This document shows, piece by piece, positions 9,151 through 17,719 of a stretch of DNA of 35,470 bases (position 1 is its first letter; the number at the start of each line of letters is the position of its first letter). The notes under the pieces were generated by a model. It saw nothing but the letters and a program-made list of their open reading frames with translations, was not told where the DNA came from and ran no database searches. A program made the translations under genes and the position numbers. Source of the stretch: Bernardetiaceae bacterium (GTDB taxonomy: Bacteria > Bacteroidota > Bacteroidia > Cytophagales > Bernardetiaceae); contig JAFIER010000225.1 in NCBI GenBank assembly GCA_020832465.1, positions 1-35,470 of the forward strand. Reading direction: 5' to 3'.

Positions 9151-9591
9151 ATGAATTTATTCAAATCTCTTGGGCTTATCTTATGTATAAGCGTGTTTAT
9201 GTTTGCTTGTCAGTCTGAAAATAAAGAAGGGCAGCAGAGTGAAAATGATGCAGAAGCCTTAATAGAAGATGCCGAAGCCATGCTCGAGGAAGCTACAGAG
9301 CAAGTAACAGACATGACAACGTCAGAAGCCAAAAGCGCACGGGGGCAAGTCAAAGCCATTAGCGAAGCTAATGACGAAGGTATGACAATGCTAACCGTAA
9401 GCCACGAGGCTATTCCCGATTTTATGAAAGCTATGCAAATGGATTTTAAGGCTGAAAGTCAAGATGCACAAGGCTTGAAAGAAGGAGATAAAATCTCTTT
9501 TGAAATGGTAAAAACCGAAAACGGATTTCGCATACAAAACATCGAAAAACTGCCCGCCGATACCGATCTTGAGCTTGCAGATATGATGTAA
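9151..9591 (+). CDS. CusF-like copper-binding lipoprotein
   Basis: 146 residues from the ATG at 9151; an in-frame ATG at 9115 would put polar residues ahead of the signal. The signal MNLFKSLGLILCISVFMFAC ends in a lipobox with Cys20. An acidic linker (about residues 22-60) follows. The C-terminal domain (about 65-135) reads as a CusF/copper-binding small beta-barrel: GQVKAI, then VSHEAIPDFMKAMQMDF, then LKEGDKISF. H85, M92, M95 and M97 are candidate Cu(I) ligands by analogy with the His/Met set of CusF. It probably sits in the outer or inner membrane facing the periplasm. No copper pump is adjacent, so its role as a metal chaperone is inferred from the domain alone. Confidence 0.75.
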   Translation: MNLFKSLGLILCISVFMFACQSENKEGQQSENDAEALIEDAEAMLEEATEQVTDMTTSEAKSARGQVKAISEANDEGMTMLTVSHEAIPDFMKAMQMDFKAESQDAQGLKEGDKISFEMVKTENGFRIQNIEKLPADTDLELADMM

Positions 9592-9648
9592 TACAATGCT
9601 TATATCTATTTTTAGTTTTCGTTAAACTACTATATAAGCCCACTTTAC

Positions 9649-9692
9649 AAAAACAGCCCTGCCTTTACGCTAAAGGTTTGTGCTGTTTTTTG
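9649..9692 (+). terminator. Probable terminator after the CusF-like gene
   Basis: AAAAACAGC (9649-9657) pairs with GCTGTTTTT (9682-9690), enclosing a second small hairpin (CCTTTA-CGC-TAAAGG). The T-run suggests intrinsic termination. Confidence 0.6.
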
Positions 9693-9799
9693 GCTAAAAA
9701 GCACAAAAAAAATTGCTATTTAAATATAATTATGCGTTATTGGGGTGAGTATAATGCGTCATTTTATGCTTTAGTACACATAAAAAATATCTGTAAATA

Positions 9800-11197
9800 A
9801 TGGTTAGTGATTTTAGAGGCGAACAAGAAAATCCCGATGAGGTAGTTTTACGATTTGAGGGCATGCTTAAGCGTGGTACGGTTGAGTTTTTTGATACCGA
9901 TAGTTTTGAGTTTTTGGCAGAATATTATTACGATAAAGCCGAGTACGATAAAGCACTATCTGTATGCAATTACGGGCTCGAGCAGCACCCCTACGCTCCT
10001 ATGCTTATGCTAGAAAAAGCAAGGTTGCTGACTATTCTTGAAGATTACGAAAATGCTATGGATTGCATCGACGAACTCTGTACATTTCAACCTCACGATA
10101 CAGAAATTCTATTGACAAAAGCATCTATTTTAATGGACGCTGGTGAGCTTTTAGAGGCTATTGAAGTCTATAAATCCTTGATAAACTTAGTCAATAACAA
10201 AGATGAAGTCTATTATTATATCGGTTCTGCTTATCAAGAAATGGAACAGTATGCCGCTGCTGCTGAATACTATAAAATGGCTATCGAAGCGAACATTCAA
10301 CACGAAGACGCTTTGTATGAGCTGGCTTACTGCTTAGAAAAAACGGATAGGCTCGAGCAAAGTATTGCTTTTTATGAACAATTTATAGACAAAGACCCCT
10401 ACTCTGCTGAGGCTTGGTACAACTTAGGAACAGTCTATGCCAAAATTTATGAATTTGAAAAAGCTGTTGAAGCCTACGACTATGCCGTTACGATAAACGA
10501 AGATTTTTCCGCTGCTCATTTCAGCATGGGGCACGCCTATATGAACTTAGAACGATTTGCAGAGGCTAAAAAAGCCTACGAAATGACGCTCACTACCGAA
10601 AAGCCTACGGCTACGGTCTATTGTCATTTGGCTGCAAGCCTTGAGCGTCTTGAAAGATTTCCAGAAGCGGTAAGGAATTATCACAAATCTATTGCACTCA
10701 ATCCAAACCAAGATGACGCCTGGTATGGCATTGGCTCCTGCCTCGAGACCCAAGAAAGGTGGTTCGAAGCGGTGCATTTTTATCAAAAAGCATTGCATAT
10801 CAATCCTAATAATGAAGCCTATTGGTTTGCCAAAGCAAGATGTGAGTACGAGACTGGAAATATCTTAGCAAGCAACGAAGCCTACGAGCAGGCAGTCCAT
10901 TGCAACCCCGAGATTCCTATTATTTGGGTTCGTTGGATACTTATGCAATTTCACGAGGATAATATACAAAAAGCCGCTGAAATTGCCATAGAAGCCATAG
11001 AAGATAACCCCGAAGCCGAAGATTTATATTATCTGGCTGCCGTTTTCTTGCTTATGGACGGCAAATTTAGTAGCGCAGTTGTATATCTCGAGCAAGCACT
11101 CATGCTCAACTACGAACAGCACGAAATGATATACGATTTTTTCCCGCGTTTAGAAACTCAAAAAGCTATTTATAAACTTATCGAGCAGTTTAGATAA
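9800..11197 (+). CDS. Tetratricopeptide repeat protein (about 12 TPRs)
   Basis: 465 residues with no signal peptide, so probably cytoplasmic. From about residue 40 to 450 it is built of 12 consecutive 34-residue TPR units, for example the unit starting AEAWYNLGTVYAKIYEFEKA and that starting DDAWYGIGSCLETQERWFEA. These show the usual W/L-G/A-Y-A-P spacing. It is an all-TPR scaffold without a visible enzymatic domain, so its partners cannot be named. It lies 150 bp upstream of murA on the same strand. TPR content is certain; function is unknown. Confidence 0.88.
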   Translation: MVSDFRGEQENPDEVVLRFEGMLKRGTVEFFDTDSFEFLAEYYYDKAEYDKALSVCNYGLEQHPYAPMLMLEKARLLTILEDYENAMDCIDELCTFQPHDTEILLTKASILMDAGELLEAIEVYKSLINLVNNKDEVYYYIGSAYQEMEQYAAAAEYYKMAIEANIQHEDALYELAYCLEKTDRLEQSIAFYEQFIDKDPYSAEAWYNLGTVYAKIYEFEKAVEAYDYAVTINEDFSAAHFSMGHAYMNLERFAEAKKAYEMTLTTEKPTATVYCHLAASLERLERFPEAVRNYHKSIALNPNQDDAWYGIGSCLETQERWFEAVHFYQKALHINPNNEAYWFAKARCEYETGNILASNEAYEQAVHCNPEIPIIWVRWILMQFHEDNIQKAAEIAIEAIEDNPEAEDLYYLAAVFLLMDGKFSSAVVYLEQALMLNYEQHEMIYDFFPRLETQKAIYKLIEQFR

Positions 11198-11347
11198 AAA
11201 ATAGCAACTTGGCGAGTGTGCACAAAAGCTGACAAATCTAAATAGCAAAGAGGCTTAAAAATATTATTTATAGCTCCTAAATGCGATAATCTTTTAAGCA
11301 TACACAAAGCCATTTTTTCATACACAACTCAATTTTATTCGTTAATC

Positions 11348-12676
11348 ATGTCTGTTTCTGCAAAAAAAATCACATTCGAAGTAGAGGGGGGAACACCGCT
11401 CAAAGGAACGATTCAGCCACAAGGCGCAAAAAATGAAGTGTTACAAATTCTATGTGCCGTATTGCTCACACCCGAGAAGGTAATTATACACAATATCCCT
11501 GATATTATCGATGTACGCAATTTGATTGCACTACTGGGCAGTTTGGGCGTCAAAATCAATCGGCTTTCAGAGGGTAGTTATGAGTTTGAAGCCTCGCAGG
11601 TAGATATAGCATATATGGAATCCGAAGATTTTCGCTCTCAAGGCTCGGCATTGCGTGGTTCTGTAATGATTATGGGACCGCTATTAGCCCGTTTTGGTAG
11701 GGCAAGGCTTCCGCAGCCCGGCGGTGATAAAATTGGTCGTAGAAGATTAGATACGCATTTTCGGGGTCTTGAAAAACTGGGGGCTAAGTTCAATTATTCA
11801 GCAGCGCAGCGTTTTTATGATATTGATGCTTCAGATTTACGCGGTACGTATATCCTACTCGAAGAGGCATCGGTTACAGGTACGGCAAATATTTTGATGG
11901 CTGCTGTGATGGCAAAAGGCAAAACCACAATTTATAATGCCGCTTGCGAGCCTTATATCCAGCAACTCTGCCGGTTACTCAACCGTATGGGGGCCAATAT
12001 TAGTGGTGTAGGTTCAAATCTATTACAAATAGAGGGCGTTGATTATCTCGGTGGCACGACGCATACCGTACTGCCAGATATGATAGAAATCGGTAGTTTT
12101 ATCGGGCTTGCAGCTATGACGGGGTCCGAACTTCGCATCTCGAATGCGCGCATAGATGAGCTGGGTATGATACCGCAGGTTTTTCAAAAATTAGGTATTC
12201 AGCTCGAGTTTGAAAATGATGATATTTTGATACCAGCGCAAGAGCGTTACGAAATTGATAAATTTATCGATGGTTCGGTGCTTACTATTTATGATGCACC
12301 TTGGCCCGGCTTCACGCCCGATTTGATTAGCGTTATTTTAGTAACCGCTACACAAGCCTGTGGGACGGTACTCGTACATCAAAAAATGTTCGAGAGCCGC
12401 TTATTTTTTGTAGATAAACTCATTGATATGGGAGCGCAGATTATTCTTTGCGACCCTCATCGTGCCACCGTCATTGGTTTGGATAAAAGCTATCCACTCA
12501 AAGGCATTCAAATGACCTCCCCTGATATTCGAGCGGGCGTTGCGCTTTTGATAGCCGCGCTCTCTGCACAAGGCAAAAGCACAATTCACAACGTCGAACA
12601 AATAGATAGGGGGTATCAAAATATCGATACACGTCTCAATCAAATTGGTGCAAATATCAAAAGAATTGAAGAGTAG
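11348..12676 (+). CDS. murA: UDP-N-acetylglucosamine 1-carboxyvinyltransferase, Asp-type active-site loop
   Basis: 442 residues. It transfers enolpyruvate from PEP to UDP-GlcNAc, the first committed step of peptidoglycan synthesis, in the cytoplasm. Visible are K28-N29 in QGAKNE (equivalent to K22-N23 of E. coli MurA) and the loop PGGDKIGRRRLDTH (residues 124-137). In the E. coli enzyme that loop holds Cys115; here the residue is D127. The general-base region appears as GFTPDLIS. Asp at the Cys115 position is known from other bacteria (e.g. Mycobacterium, Chlamydia) and makes the enzyme insensitive to fosfomycin. It also carries the tract HQKMFESRLFFVDKL typical of the family. Confidence 0.96.
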   Translation: MSVSAKKITFEVEGGTPLKGTIQPQGAKNEVLQILCAVLLTPEKVIIHNIPDIIDVRNLIALLGSLGVKINRLSEGSYEFEASQVDIAYMESEDFRSQGSALRGSVMIMGPLLARFGRARLPQPGGDKIGRRRLDTHFRGLEKLGAKFNYSAAQRFYDIDASDLRGTYILLEEASVTGTANILMAAVMAKGKTTIYNAACEPYIQQLCRLLNRMGANISGVGSNLLQIEGVDYLGGTTHTVLPDMIEIGSFIGLAAMTGSELRISNARIDELGMIPQVFQKLGIQLEFENDDILIPAQERYEIDKFIDGSVLTIYDAPWPGFTPDLISVILVTATQACGTVLVHQKMFESRLFFVDKLIDMGAQIILCDPHRATVIGLDKSYPLKGIQMTSPDIRAGVALLIAALSAQGKSTIHNVEQIDRGYQNIDTRLNQIGANIKRIEE

Positions 12677-12705
12677 CCAAAGGTAATAGCTATATTGTAA
12701 TTCTA

Positions 12706-12741
12706 TTTGTAAACAGTTTTGATTTCATATAGTTAGTTTTG
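12706..12741 (+). promoter_or_regulatory. Candidate Bacteroidota-type promoter for the transporter gene
   Basis: TAGTTTTG (12734-12741) is a perfect match to the -7 consensus TAnnTTTG. A TTTG lies upstream at 12706-12709, with a 24-bp gap that is longer than usual. The predicted start of transcription would be about 45-50 bp before the ATG at 12796. Confidence 0.35.
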
Positions 12742-12795
12742 CATCTTATGTACGGTTAAGTGTAAATTATTTTGATTTGACTTATTTATCATCTC

Positions 12796-13599
12796 ATGGC
12801 GCAAAAATCGCTATCTCCGAAAGAGCTATCTAAAAAAAACACTTTGTTTATTGTTTTAGGTAGCTTTTTTCTTACGAATGCTATATTGGCAGAGCTTATC
12901 GGTGTAAAAATCTTTTCATTAGAATCAGCCTTAGGGCTTGCACCGGCGCAGTTGGCATTGAGCAAAAACTTTGTTTTAGATTTTAACCTCACTGCTGGGG
13001 TTATTATTTGGCCAGTAGTTTTTATTGTATCAGATATTATCAATGAATATTTTGGTGTGCGAGGAGTGCGTAAGATTAGTTATATTACGGCGGGTCTTAT
13101 TTGTTATGTATTTTTGATTATTGTAATCAGCACGGAGCTTCCACCAGCAGATTTTTGGTTATCGCTTAATGCTACTGCACCATCAGGCGAGGCTTTTGAT
13201 ATTGATTATGCTTTTTCTTTGATATTCAGACAAGGTTTGGGTATCATTATAGGTTCTATTATTGCCTTTTTGATAGGTCAGTTGGTAGATGCTTATACAT
13301 TTGATTTTATTCGCAGGCTTACACGCAGTCGTATTATTTGGCTTCGCGCTACGGGCTCGACTTTGGTATCACAACTTATTGATAGTTTTGTTGTGCTTTT
13401 TGTTGCTTTTTATGTCTTTGGCAACTGGAGTTGGGAGCAAATCATGGCAGTTAGCACTATTAACTATATTTATAAGTTTGCTGTAGCTATTGCACTTACG
13501 CCCATTTTATATGCTTTACACCATTATATTGATAGATATTTGGGCAAAGACTTACTCAGCCAAATGGAAGCCGAGGCTGTAAGCAGTAGTAAAAAATAA
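12796..13599 (+). CDS. yhhQ: Queuosine precursor transporter (YhhQ/VUT_1 family)
   Basis: 267 residues and about six to seven hydrophobic segments; an inner-membrane protein of the YhhQ/DUF165 family. Members import queuosine precursors (preQ0, preQ1 or queuine) for tRNA wobble modification. Family-type tracts are SDIINEYFG (residues 79-87) and ATGSTLVSQLIDSFVVLFVA, both near membrane segments. No queuosine biosynthesis gene or riboswitch is visible nearby, so the substrate is inferred from the family. A mobile element has inserted 28 bp after the stop codon. Confidence 0.85.
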   Translation: MAQKSLSPKELSKKNTLFIVLGSFFLTNAILAELIGVKIFSLESALGLAPAQLALSKNFVLDFNLTAGVIIWPVVFIVSDIINEYFGVRGVRKISYITAGLICYVFLIIVISTELPPADFWLSLNATAPSGEAFDIDYAFSLIFRQGLGIIIGSIIAFLIGQLVDAYTFDFIRRLTRSRIIWLRATGSTLVSQLIDSFVVLFVAFYVFGNWSWEQIMAVSTINYIYKFAVAIALTPILYALHHYIDRYLGKDLLSQMEAEAVSSSKK

Positions 13600-13838
13600 T
13601 TTTTTTTGTTATCTTTCGTCTGTATTCATACTACTATACATTTTTCCATAGCGTCGTTATGGAAAAATAGGCTTAGAAACAACACATCTTAAAGAAATGT
13701 TATTTCTATATGGAGAAGGTATAGTAGCATGGTCTGTATTACAAACTGCCCTTGAGTTTAGGCTCAGATGGGCGTAAGTAAGCATTGCGAATTAACAAAT
13801 ATTTATTTAATGACAACAAAATAACAAACTTTTTACTC
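13600..13838. other. Intergenic stretch with mobile element and target duplication
   Basis: 239 bp. The two copies of GTCTGTATT (13618-13626 and 13732-13740) flank the element at 13627-13731. The remaining 98 bp before the phosphodiesterase ATG is AT-rich with no recognised promoter box. Confidence 0.7.
13627..13731 (+). mobile_element. Non-coding mobile element (family A), 105 bp, with 9-bp target-site duplication
   Basis: The left terminal repeat CATACTACTATACATT (13627-13642) matches the inverted right end (13716-13731) at 14 of 16 positions. Directly outside both ends is the identical 9-mer GTCTGTATT, a target-site duplication. Inside are a TTTTTCCATA/TATGGAAAAA hairpin and a partly decayed AATAACA/TGTTATT palindrome. 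No reading frame is present; it must have been mobilised in trans. Confidence 0.9.
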
Positions 13839-15116
13839 ATGCGTATCTCAATTTATTCTGTACCGTTTTTTGTATCAATTTTGTTCTTGTTTTTTGGATT
13901 AGTATCTTGTTTTCCTGATCAAAACAGAAATAGAGGTATAGACGAGGATTCTTATCTCATCTTGATTTCTATAGATGGTTATCGCTATGATTATACCGAA
14001 CTTTTTGAACCGCCCACACTTACACGCATTAAAAAAGAAGGTGCTTGGGCAGATTTAATTCCGATGTTTCCGACCAAGACTTTTCCAAATCATTATTCTA
14101 TAGTAACGGGATTACACCCTCAAAATCACGGTATAGTAAGTAATAGTTTTTATGACCCAGAGCGCAAAGAAACCTATAGCATAAGCGATCGCAAACAAGT
14201 AGAAGATGGCTCTTGGTACGGTGGCGTACCTATATGGACATGGGCGCAACGCAGAGGCATCAAAACCGCAAGCTATTTTTGGGTAGGTAGTGATGCAGCT
14301 ATTGGTGGCAACTACCCCGATTATTATTACAAATACGACGGCAGTGTACCCAATGAAGAGCGTGTAGATCAGGTTGTAGAATGGCTCAAACTCCCCAAGG
14401 AGGAGCGTCCTCGTTTAATTCTGCTTTATTTCTCTGATGTCGATAAGCAAGGACATCAATATGGACCTGAATCAGAACAAACTAAGCAGGCTGTATTAGC
14501 TATTGACAGTATGATTCATCGCTTACGTACAAAACTTGCCGAGGAGGTCGATTTGCCCATAAATACCATTATCGTCTCCGACCATGGCATGATTGCACAG
14601 CAGGCTTGCGCTAATAGAATAGACACACGTTTGTTTTATGATGCTGATGATTTTGAAGCGGTTATTCATCAAGGTACGCAGGTTCAGTTTTACCTCAAAG
14701 ATTCGGTACGCAAAGATGATGTAATGAAGAGAATGAGACGCAAAGCCAACGAATCCAAAAATGTCAATTTATATGAACGCGCACAAATTCCAGAGCATTG
14801 GCAGTATAACCATAACCCTCGCATTGGCAATATTTTGCTCAAAGCCAACTCTCCCTTCTTTTTTAGCGAAAAGCCTTGCGAAGAAGAGAAAACAATTGGC
14901 ACGCACGGATACGAAAGTAATATAAAACAAATGCACGGTATTTTTTATGCTACTGGTCCGAATATCCGCCCGCATACACGAACAAAAAATTTTAAAAATA
15001 TTGATCTTTTTCCACTGTATTGCTCTATTTTGGAAATACCACTACCCGATCGCTTAGATGGACACCGTACAAGGCTCGAGTCTATTTTTATCTCTAATAA
15101 AGCCCGTAAAAAGTAG
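13839..15116 (+). CDS. ENPP-type phosphodiesterase/nucleotide pyrophosphatase lipoprotein
   Basis: 425 residues from the ATG at 13839; an in-frame ATG at 13785 would put a polar stretch before the signal. The lipoprotein signal ends LVSC (Cys24). The alkaline-phosphatase superfamily fold is clear. D46 (SIDGYRYDY) and nucleophile T81 in FPTKTFPNHYSIVTGLHP are the zinc-site and catalytic residues of nucleotide pyrophosphatases. They are followed by D201 and H207 (FSDVDKQGHQYGP), D249-H250 (VSDHGM) and a C-terminal THGY. It is expected to hydrolyse nucleotide or phosphodiester substrates outside the cytoplasm; the exact substrate cannot be told. A hairpin follows the stop codon. Confidence 0.92.
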   Translation: MRISIYSVPFFVSILFLFFGLVSCFPDQNRNRGIDEDSYLILISIDGYRYDYTELFEPPTLTRIKKEGAWADLIPMFPTKTFPNHYSIVTGLHPQNHGIVSNSFYDPERKETYSISDRKQVEDGSWYGGVPIWTWAQRRGIKTASYFWVGSDAAIGGNYPDYYYKYDGSVPNEERVDQVVEWLKLPKEERPRLILLYFSDVDKQGHQYGPESEQTKQAVLAIDSMIHRLRTKLAEEVDLPINTIIVSDHGMIAQQACANRIDTRLFYDADDFEAVIHQGTQVQFYLKDSVRKDDVMKRMRRKANESKNVNLYERAQIPEHWQYNHNPRIGNILLKANSPFFFSEKPCEEEKTIGTHGYESNIKQMHGIFYATGPNIRPHTRTKNFKNIDLFPLYCSILEIPLPDRLDGHRTRLESIFISNKARKK

Positions 15117-15126
15117 TTACTTATAC

Positions 15127-15169
15127 GCATCAGAAGTTACATCGCCCTGAGAAAAGTAATTTCTGATGC
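15127..15169 (+). terminator. Hairpin after the phosphodiesterase gene
   Basis: GCATCAGAAGTTAC (15127-15140) pairs with GTAATTTCTGATGC (15156-15169) with one G-T position. It begins 11 bp after the stop codon. There is no T-run directly after, so termination is likely but not certain. Confidence 0.5.
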
Positions 15170-15238
15170 CCATAATTGATAACCTTTGCTTTTTAAGTTT
15201 TTTTTTAAATCTATTTGTTAATTATTTCTTGTATGTTG

Positions 15239-15268
15239 TTGTTTTTAACAAAAAAAACTTTTATTTTG
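15239..15268 (+). promoter_or_regulatory. Candidate promoter for the SpoIIAA-like gene
   Basis: TTG (15239-15241) and TATTTTG (15262-15268), 20 bp apart, resemble the Bacteroidota -33/-7 pattern, with one base missing from TAnnTTTG. The ATG lies 46 bp downstream. Confidence 0.3.
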
Positions 15269-15313
15269 CAATGAATTTGTAATACCATAATAATAATATT
15301 ACCCCAAAATTAC

Positions 15314-15739
15314 ATGGAGCGAAGTACGCTTTTGCAAGAACGGCACGCTACCGTAGAGTACGACAAGGAAAGCAAGGCGATTTGTATTACTTGGCGAGGC
15401 TTTATTATGCTCGATGATTTTAAAAATACGATGCTCACCGCCCTCGAAGCATTTCACGAGCATCGTGCCAAACATTGGATTATAGATCAAACAATGCGAC
15501 AAGCCGTGCAGCCCGCTATAAATGAGTGGGTTATAAACGAATATTATCCTATGATGATTGATGCCAAGCAAGAAGATTCTAAAATAGCAGTTATTGTTTC
15601 AAAAGATGTCTTTGCTCGATTTAGCATGCGAAATCAAGCCGATAGCCTTGTCGGCAAATATGAAGGTAGAATGCTACCTTTTGGCTATTTTGAATCCCTA
15701 ACAGATACAAAAAAATGGTTGCAAAAAAAAGAAAGCTAA
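15314..15739 (+). CDS. SpoIIAA/STAS-like protein of unknown function
   Basis: 141 residues, no signal peptide. A beta strand and turn around KAICITWRGFIMLDDFKNTM is followed by a helix with the conserved-looking HWIIDQT. The alternating strand-helix pattern, with IAVIVSKDVFARFSM later, suggests a SpoIIAA-like/STAS fold of the kind often annotated as hypothetical in Bacteroidota. It lacks an obvious phosphorylatable Ser motif. The rhodanese gene follows after 80 bp in the same direction. The gene looks real; function is unknown. Confidence 0.65.
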   Translation: MERSTLLQERHATVEYDKESKAICITWRGFIMLDDFKNTMLTALEAFHEHRAKHWIIDQTMRQAVQPAINEWVINEYYPMMIDAKQEDSKIAVIVSKDVFARFSMRNQADSLVGKYEGRMLPFGYFESLTDTKKWLQKKES

Positions 15740-15819
15740 AATCATAAAACAGGCTTACTGAGCGCGTATAGCGCATATATTATATGTATTTTATACACAC
15801 TAAATATTAAAAACAAAAT

Positions 15820-16125
15820 ATGATTGAAGACATCACGCCCGCCGAACTCAAAGAACGCTTAGATAAAGGCGAAAATTTGCATATTCTCGATGTTAGAGAG
15901 CAGGCAGAATACGATGAAGATAACCTCAACGGAAAACTTATTCCACTTGGAAACCTACAGAACAGCCTCGAGGAAATCGAAAATTGGAAAGCAGAAGAAC
16001 TTATCGTTCACTGCCGCTCAGGCGCACGTAGCGCAGCAGCTAAAAAATATTTAGAATCGCAAGGGTTTACGAAAGTAAGAAATCTTTTGCAAGGCATTCA
16101 AGGATTTAGAAGCCTTGATAGCTAA
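15820..16125 (+). CDS. Single-domain rhodanese-like sulfurtransferase
   Basis: 101 residues, one rhodanese domain and nothing else. LDVREQAEYD (residues 23-32) is the CH2A-type motif. The active-site loop HCRSGARSA holds the persulfide-forming Cys65. It is cytoplasmic and of the size of GlpE/PspE-type proteins. It transfers sulfane sulfur to acceptors such as thiols or cyanide; the physiological acceptor is unknown. It converges on the SPFH gene and shares a bidirectional terminator with it. Confidence 0.9.
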   Translation: MIEDITPAELKERLDKGENLHILDVREQAEYDEDNLNGKLIPLGNLQNSLEEIENWKAEELIVHCRSGARSAAAKKYLESQGFTKVRNLLQGIQGFRSLDS

Positions 16126-16157
16126 AATCATCAAATATAATTCCTATTTATATAAAA

Positions 16158-16203
16158 TCAAAAAACTAACAATGCTTTAAAAGCGCTGTTAGTTTTTTGA
16201 TTT
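16158..16203. terminator. Bidirectional terminator between the rhodanese and SPFH genes
   Basis: CAAAAAACTAACA pairs perfectly with TGTTAGTTTTTTG, flanked by A-rich sequence on one side and T-rich on the other. It can serve both convergent genes. Confidence 0.8.
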
Positions 16204-16229
16204 TTTTTGCTTGTTAAGCAATTAAAGTA

Positions 16230-17390
16230 TTAGCTCCCTGGTGGTGGCGGTGGTGGGGGTGGGGGCGGAGTTGCACCAAATACAGGTGTAAGCTCTGGGA
16301 CTTGCCCTGCGGCTGTCCAGCCTGCCATACCGTCTTTCCATACCAACACGTCTTTGGTAAGCTGCCCACTTTGTGCCATTTGCCTGAGTGCATTCATATC
16401 AAAAGGACCTTGTTGCTGTCCGTTGATATAAGTATGAAATTGCAACATAGGCGGCGGTGGTGGGGGTGCCGATTGTTGGTGTTGGTGCTGATGAAACTGC
16501 TGCTGCTGTTGTGGTTGCTGTTGTTGCTGTTGTGAGAATTGATTGGCCATAGCAAACCCTAATCCTGCACTCATTGCATCGCTTGCTGTACCACCACTTT
16601 CAGCGGCTTTTTCCATGGCACTTCCCATCTTAAACTTTTGATAGTTATCGAGGTTTCCTGCCATATCGCGTCCCATGATTTCCATTTCGTTGCGTTGGTC
16701 GAGGATTTTTTGTACGTTCTCGGGTACGGATACATTTTCTACGATAAAGTCCGTAATATTGACTCCGTATCTATCAAAGTCTAAAAGCAATCTTTTCTTG
16801 ACCTCTTCTGAAAGGAGTTCGTAGTTGGCAGCTAAATCCAAGAATGGAATCTGACTTGAGCCAAGCGCGGTAGTAAACTGCTTTATAACAAGCGAACGCA
16901 ATTTGCTACTAATCTCATCAGTAGTAAAATGCCCGTCTGTACCGACTACGTCCATCAAAAACTTAGCAGGCTCCGTAATTCTGAATGAATAAGAACCAAA
17001 AGCACGTATATTTACCCCCATAGAACCGAGCTCGGGGTCACGTACTCTAACGGGGTTAGGCGTTCCCCATTTGTTATCATAAAAAATGCGTGTATTGATA
17101 AAATACACTTCTGCTTTGAAGGGGCTATTAAAACCGTGTTTCCAACTCTTAATTGTAGTTAGAATTGGCATATTTTGGGTTGTAAGTTGATATCTTCCGG
17201 GGGAGAATATATCAGCGAGCTGCCCTTCATTGATAAAAACAGCGGTTTGGCTTTCACGCACTGTAAGTTGCGCACCGTATTTAATTTCATTTCCTTGGCG
17301 TTCGAAGCGATATACAATAGTATCGTTACTATCGTCTAACCATTCTATTACATCTACGAACTGCCCTTTTACTTTGTTCCAAAATGACAT
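16230..17390 (-). CDS. SPFH-domain protein with C-terminal GYF_2 domain and poly-Q/poly-P linkers
   Basis: 386 residues without a signal peptide. The first part (about 25-240) is an SPFH/Band-7 domain of the YdjI-like type, with the tract YGVNITDFIVENVSVPENVQ near its end. A Gly/Ala linker, a Gln/His run (residues 286-306) and a Pro run (309-314) lead to a GYF_2 domain (about 318-371; QQQGPFDMNALRQM, WKDGMAGW). The protein ends in ten consecutive prolines and GS. SPFH proteins form membrane-associated oligomers and GYF domains bind proline-rich peptides, so self-interaction is possible. The architecture is known in bacteria; the function is unclear. Confidence 0.88.
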   Translation of the reverse strand: MSFWNKVKGQFVDVIEWLDDSNDTIVYRFERQGNEIKYGAQLTVRESQTAVFINEGQLADIFSPGRYQLTTQNMPILTTIKSWKHGFNSPFKAEVYFINTRIFYDNKWGTPNPVRVRDPELGSMGVNIRAFGSYSFRITEPAKFLMDVVGTDGHFTTDEISSKLRSLVIKQFTTALGSSQIPFLDLAANYELLSEEVKKRLLLDFDRYGVNITDFIVENVSVPENVQKILDQRNEMEIMGRDMAGNLDNYQKFKMGSAMEKAAESGGTASDAMSAGLGFAMANQFSQQQQQQPQQQQQFHQHQHQQSAPPPPPPMLQFHTYINGQQQGPFDMNALRQMAQSGQLTKDVLVWKDGMAGWTAAGQVPELTPVFGATPPPPPPPPPPGS

Positions 17391-17719
17391 ACTTTGGGTT
17401 GTTTTGAGGGTGAAAAAAATGTGATTTTGAGTTTTAATATATTTTGCATGACGGATATATATGTGCTACTCAACCCGTTTGTAAACATTATTCGTTTGTA
17501 ATGTACGATTTTTTTTTGATAAAGTTGTATAAATGCTTATTTTTTTATGATAATTCATACGCGCCTATAGCTAAAAATTTCTAATACAAGGGCATAAATT
17601 TTAACACCTTTGAATAAGTTAAAAAAAAATGTAATTGTAAGGCAAAAACACTTTTTATTTACCATTTTTTTTAGTATCTTACGGCTTAATTTAGATTTAT
17701 CACGCTAAAATTTATAAAA
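17391..17719. other. Divergent promoter region of the SPFH and citrate synthase genes
   Basis: 329 bp, very AT-rich, with no gene. Two direct copies of CGTTTGTAA lie 17 bp apart start to start (17476-17484 and 17493-17501) and could be regulator sites or chance. TATCTTAC (17675-17682) is a weak -7-like box 38 bp before the citrate synthase ATG. Confidence 0.5.

Noticed and set aside
12677-12795. preQ1 riboswitch before the queuosine precursor transporter
   Set aside because: No C-rich loop/A-rich tail arrangement could be recognised in the leader; only a promoter-like box is visible.
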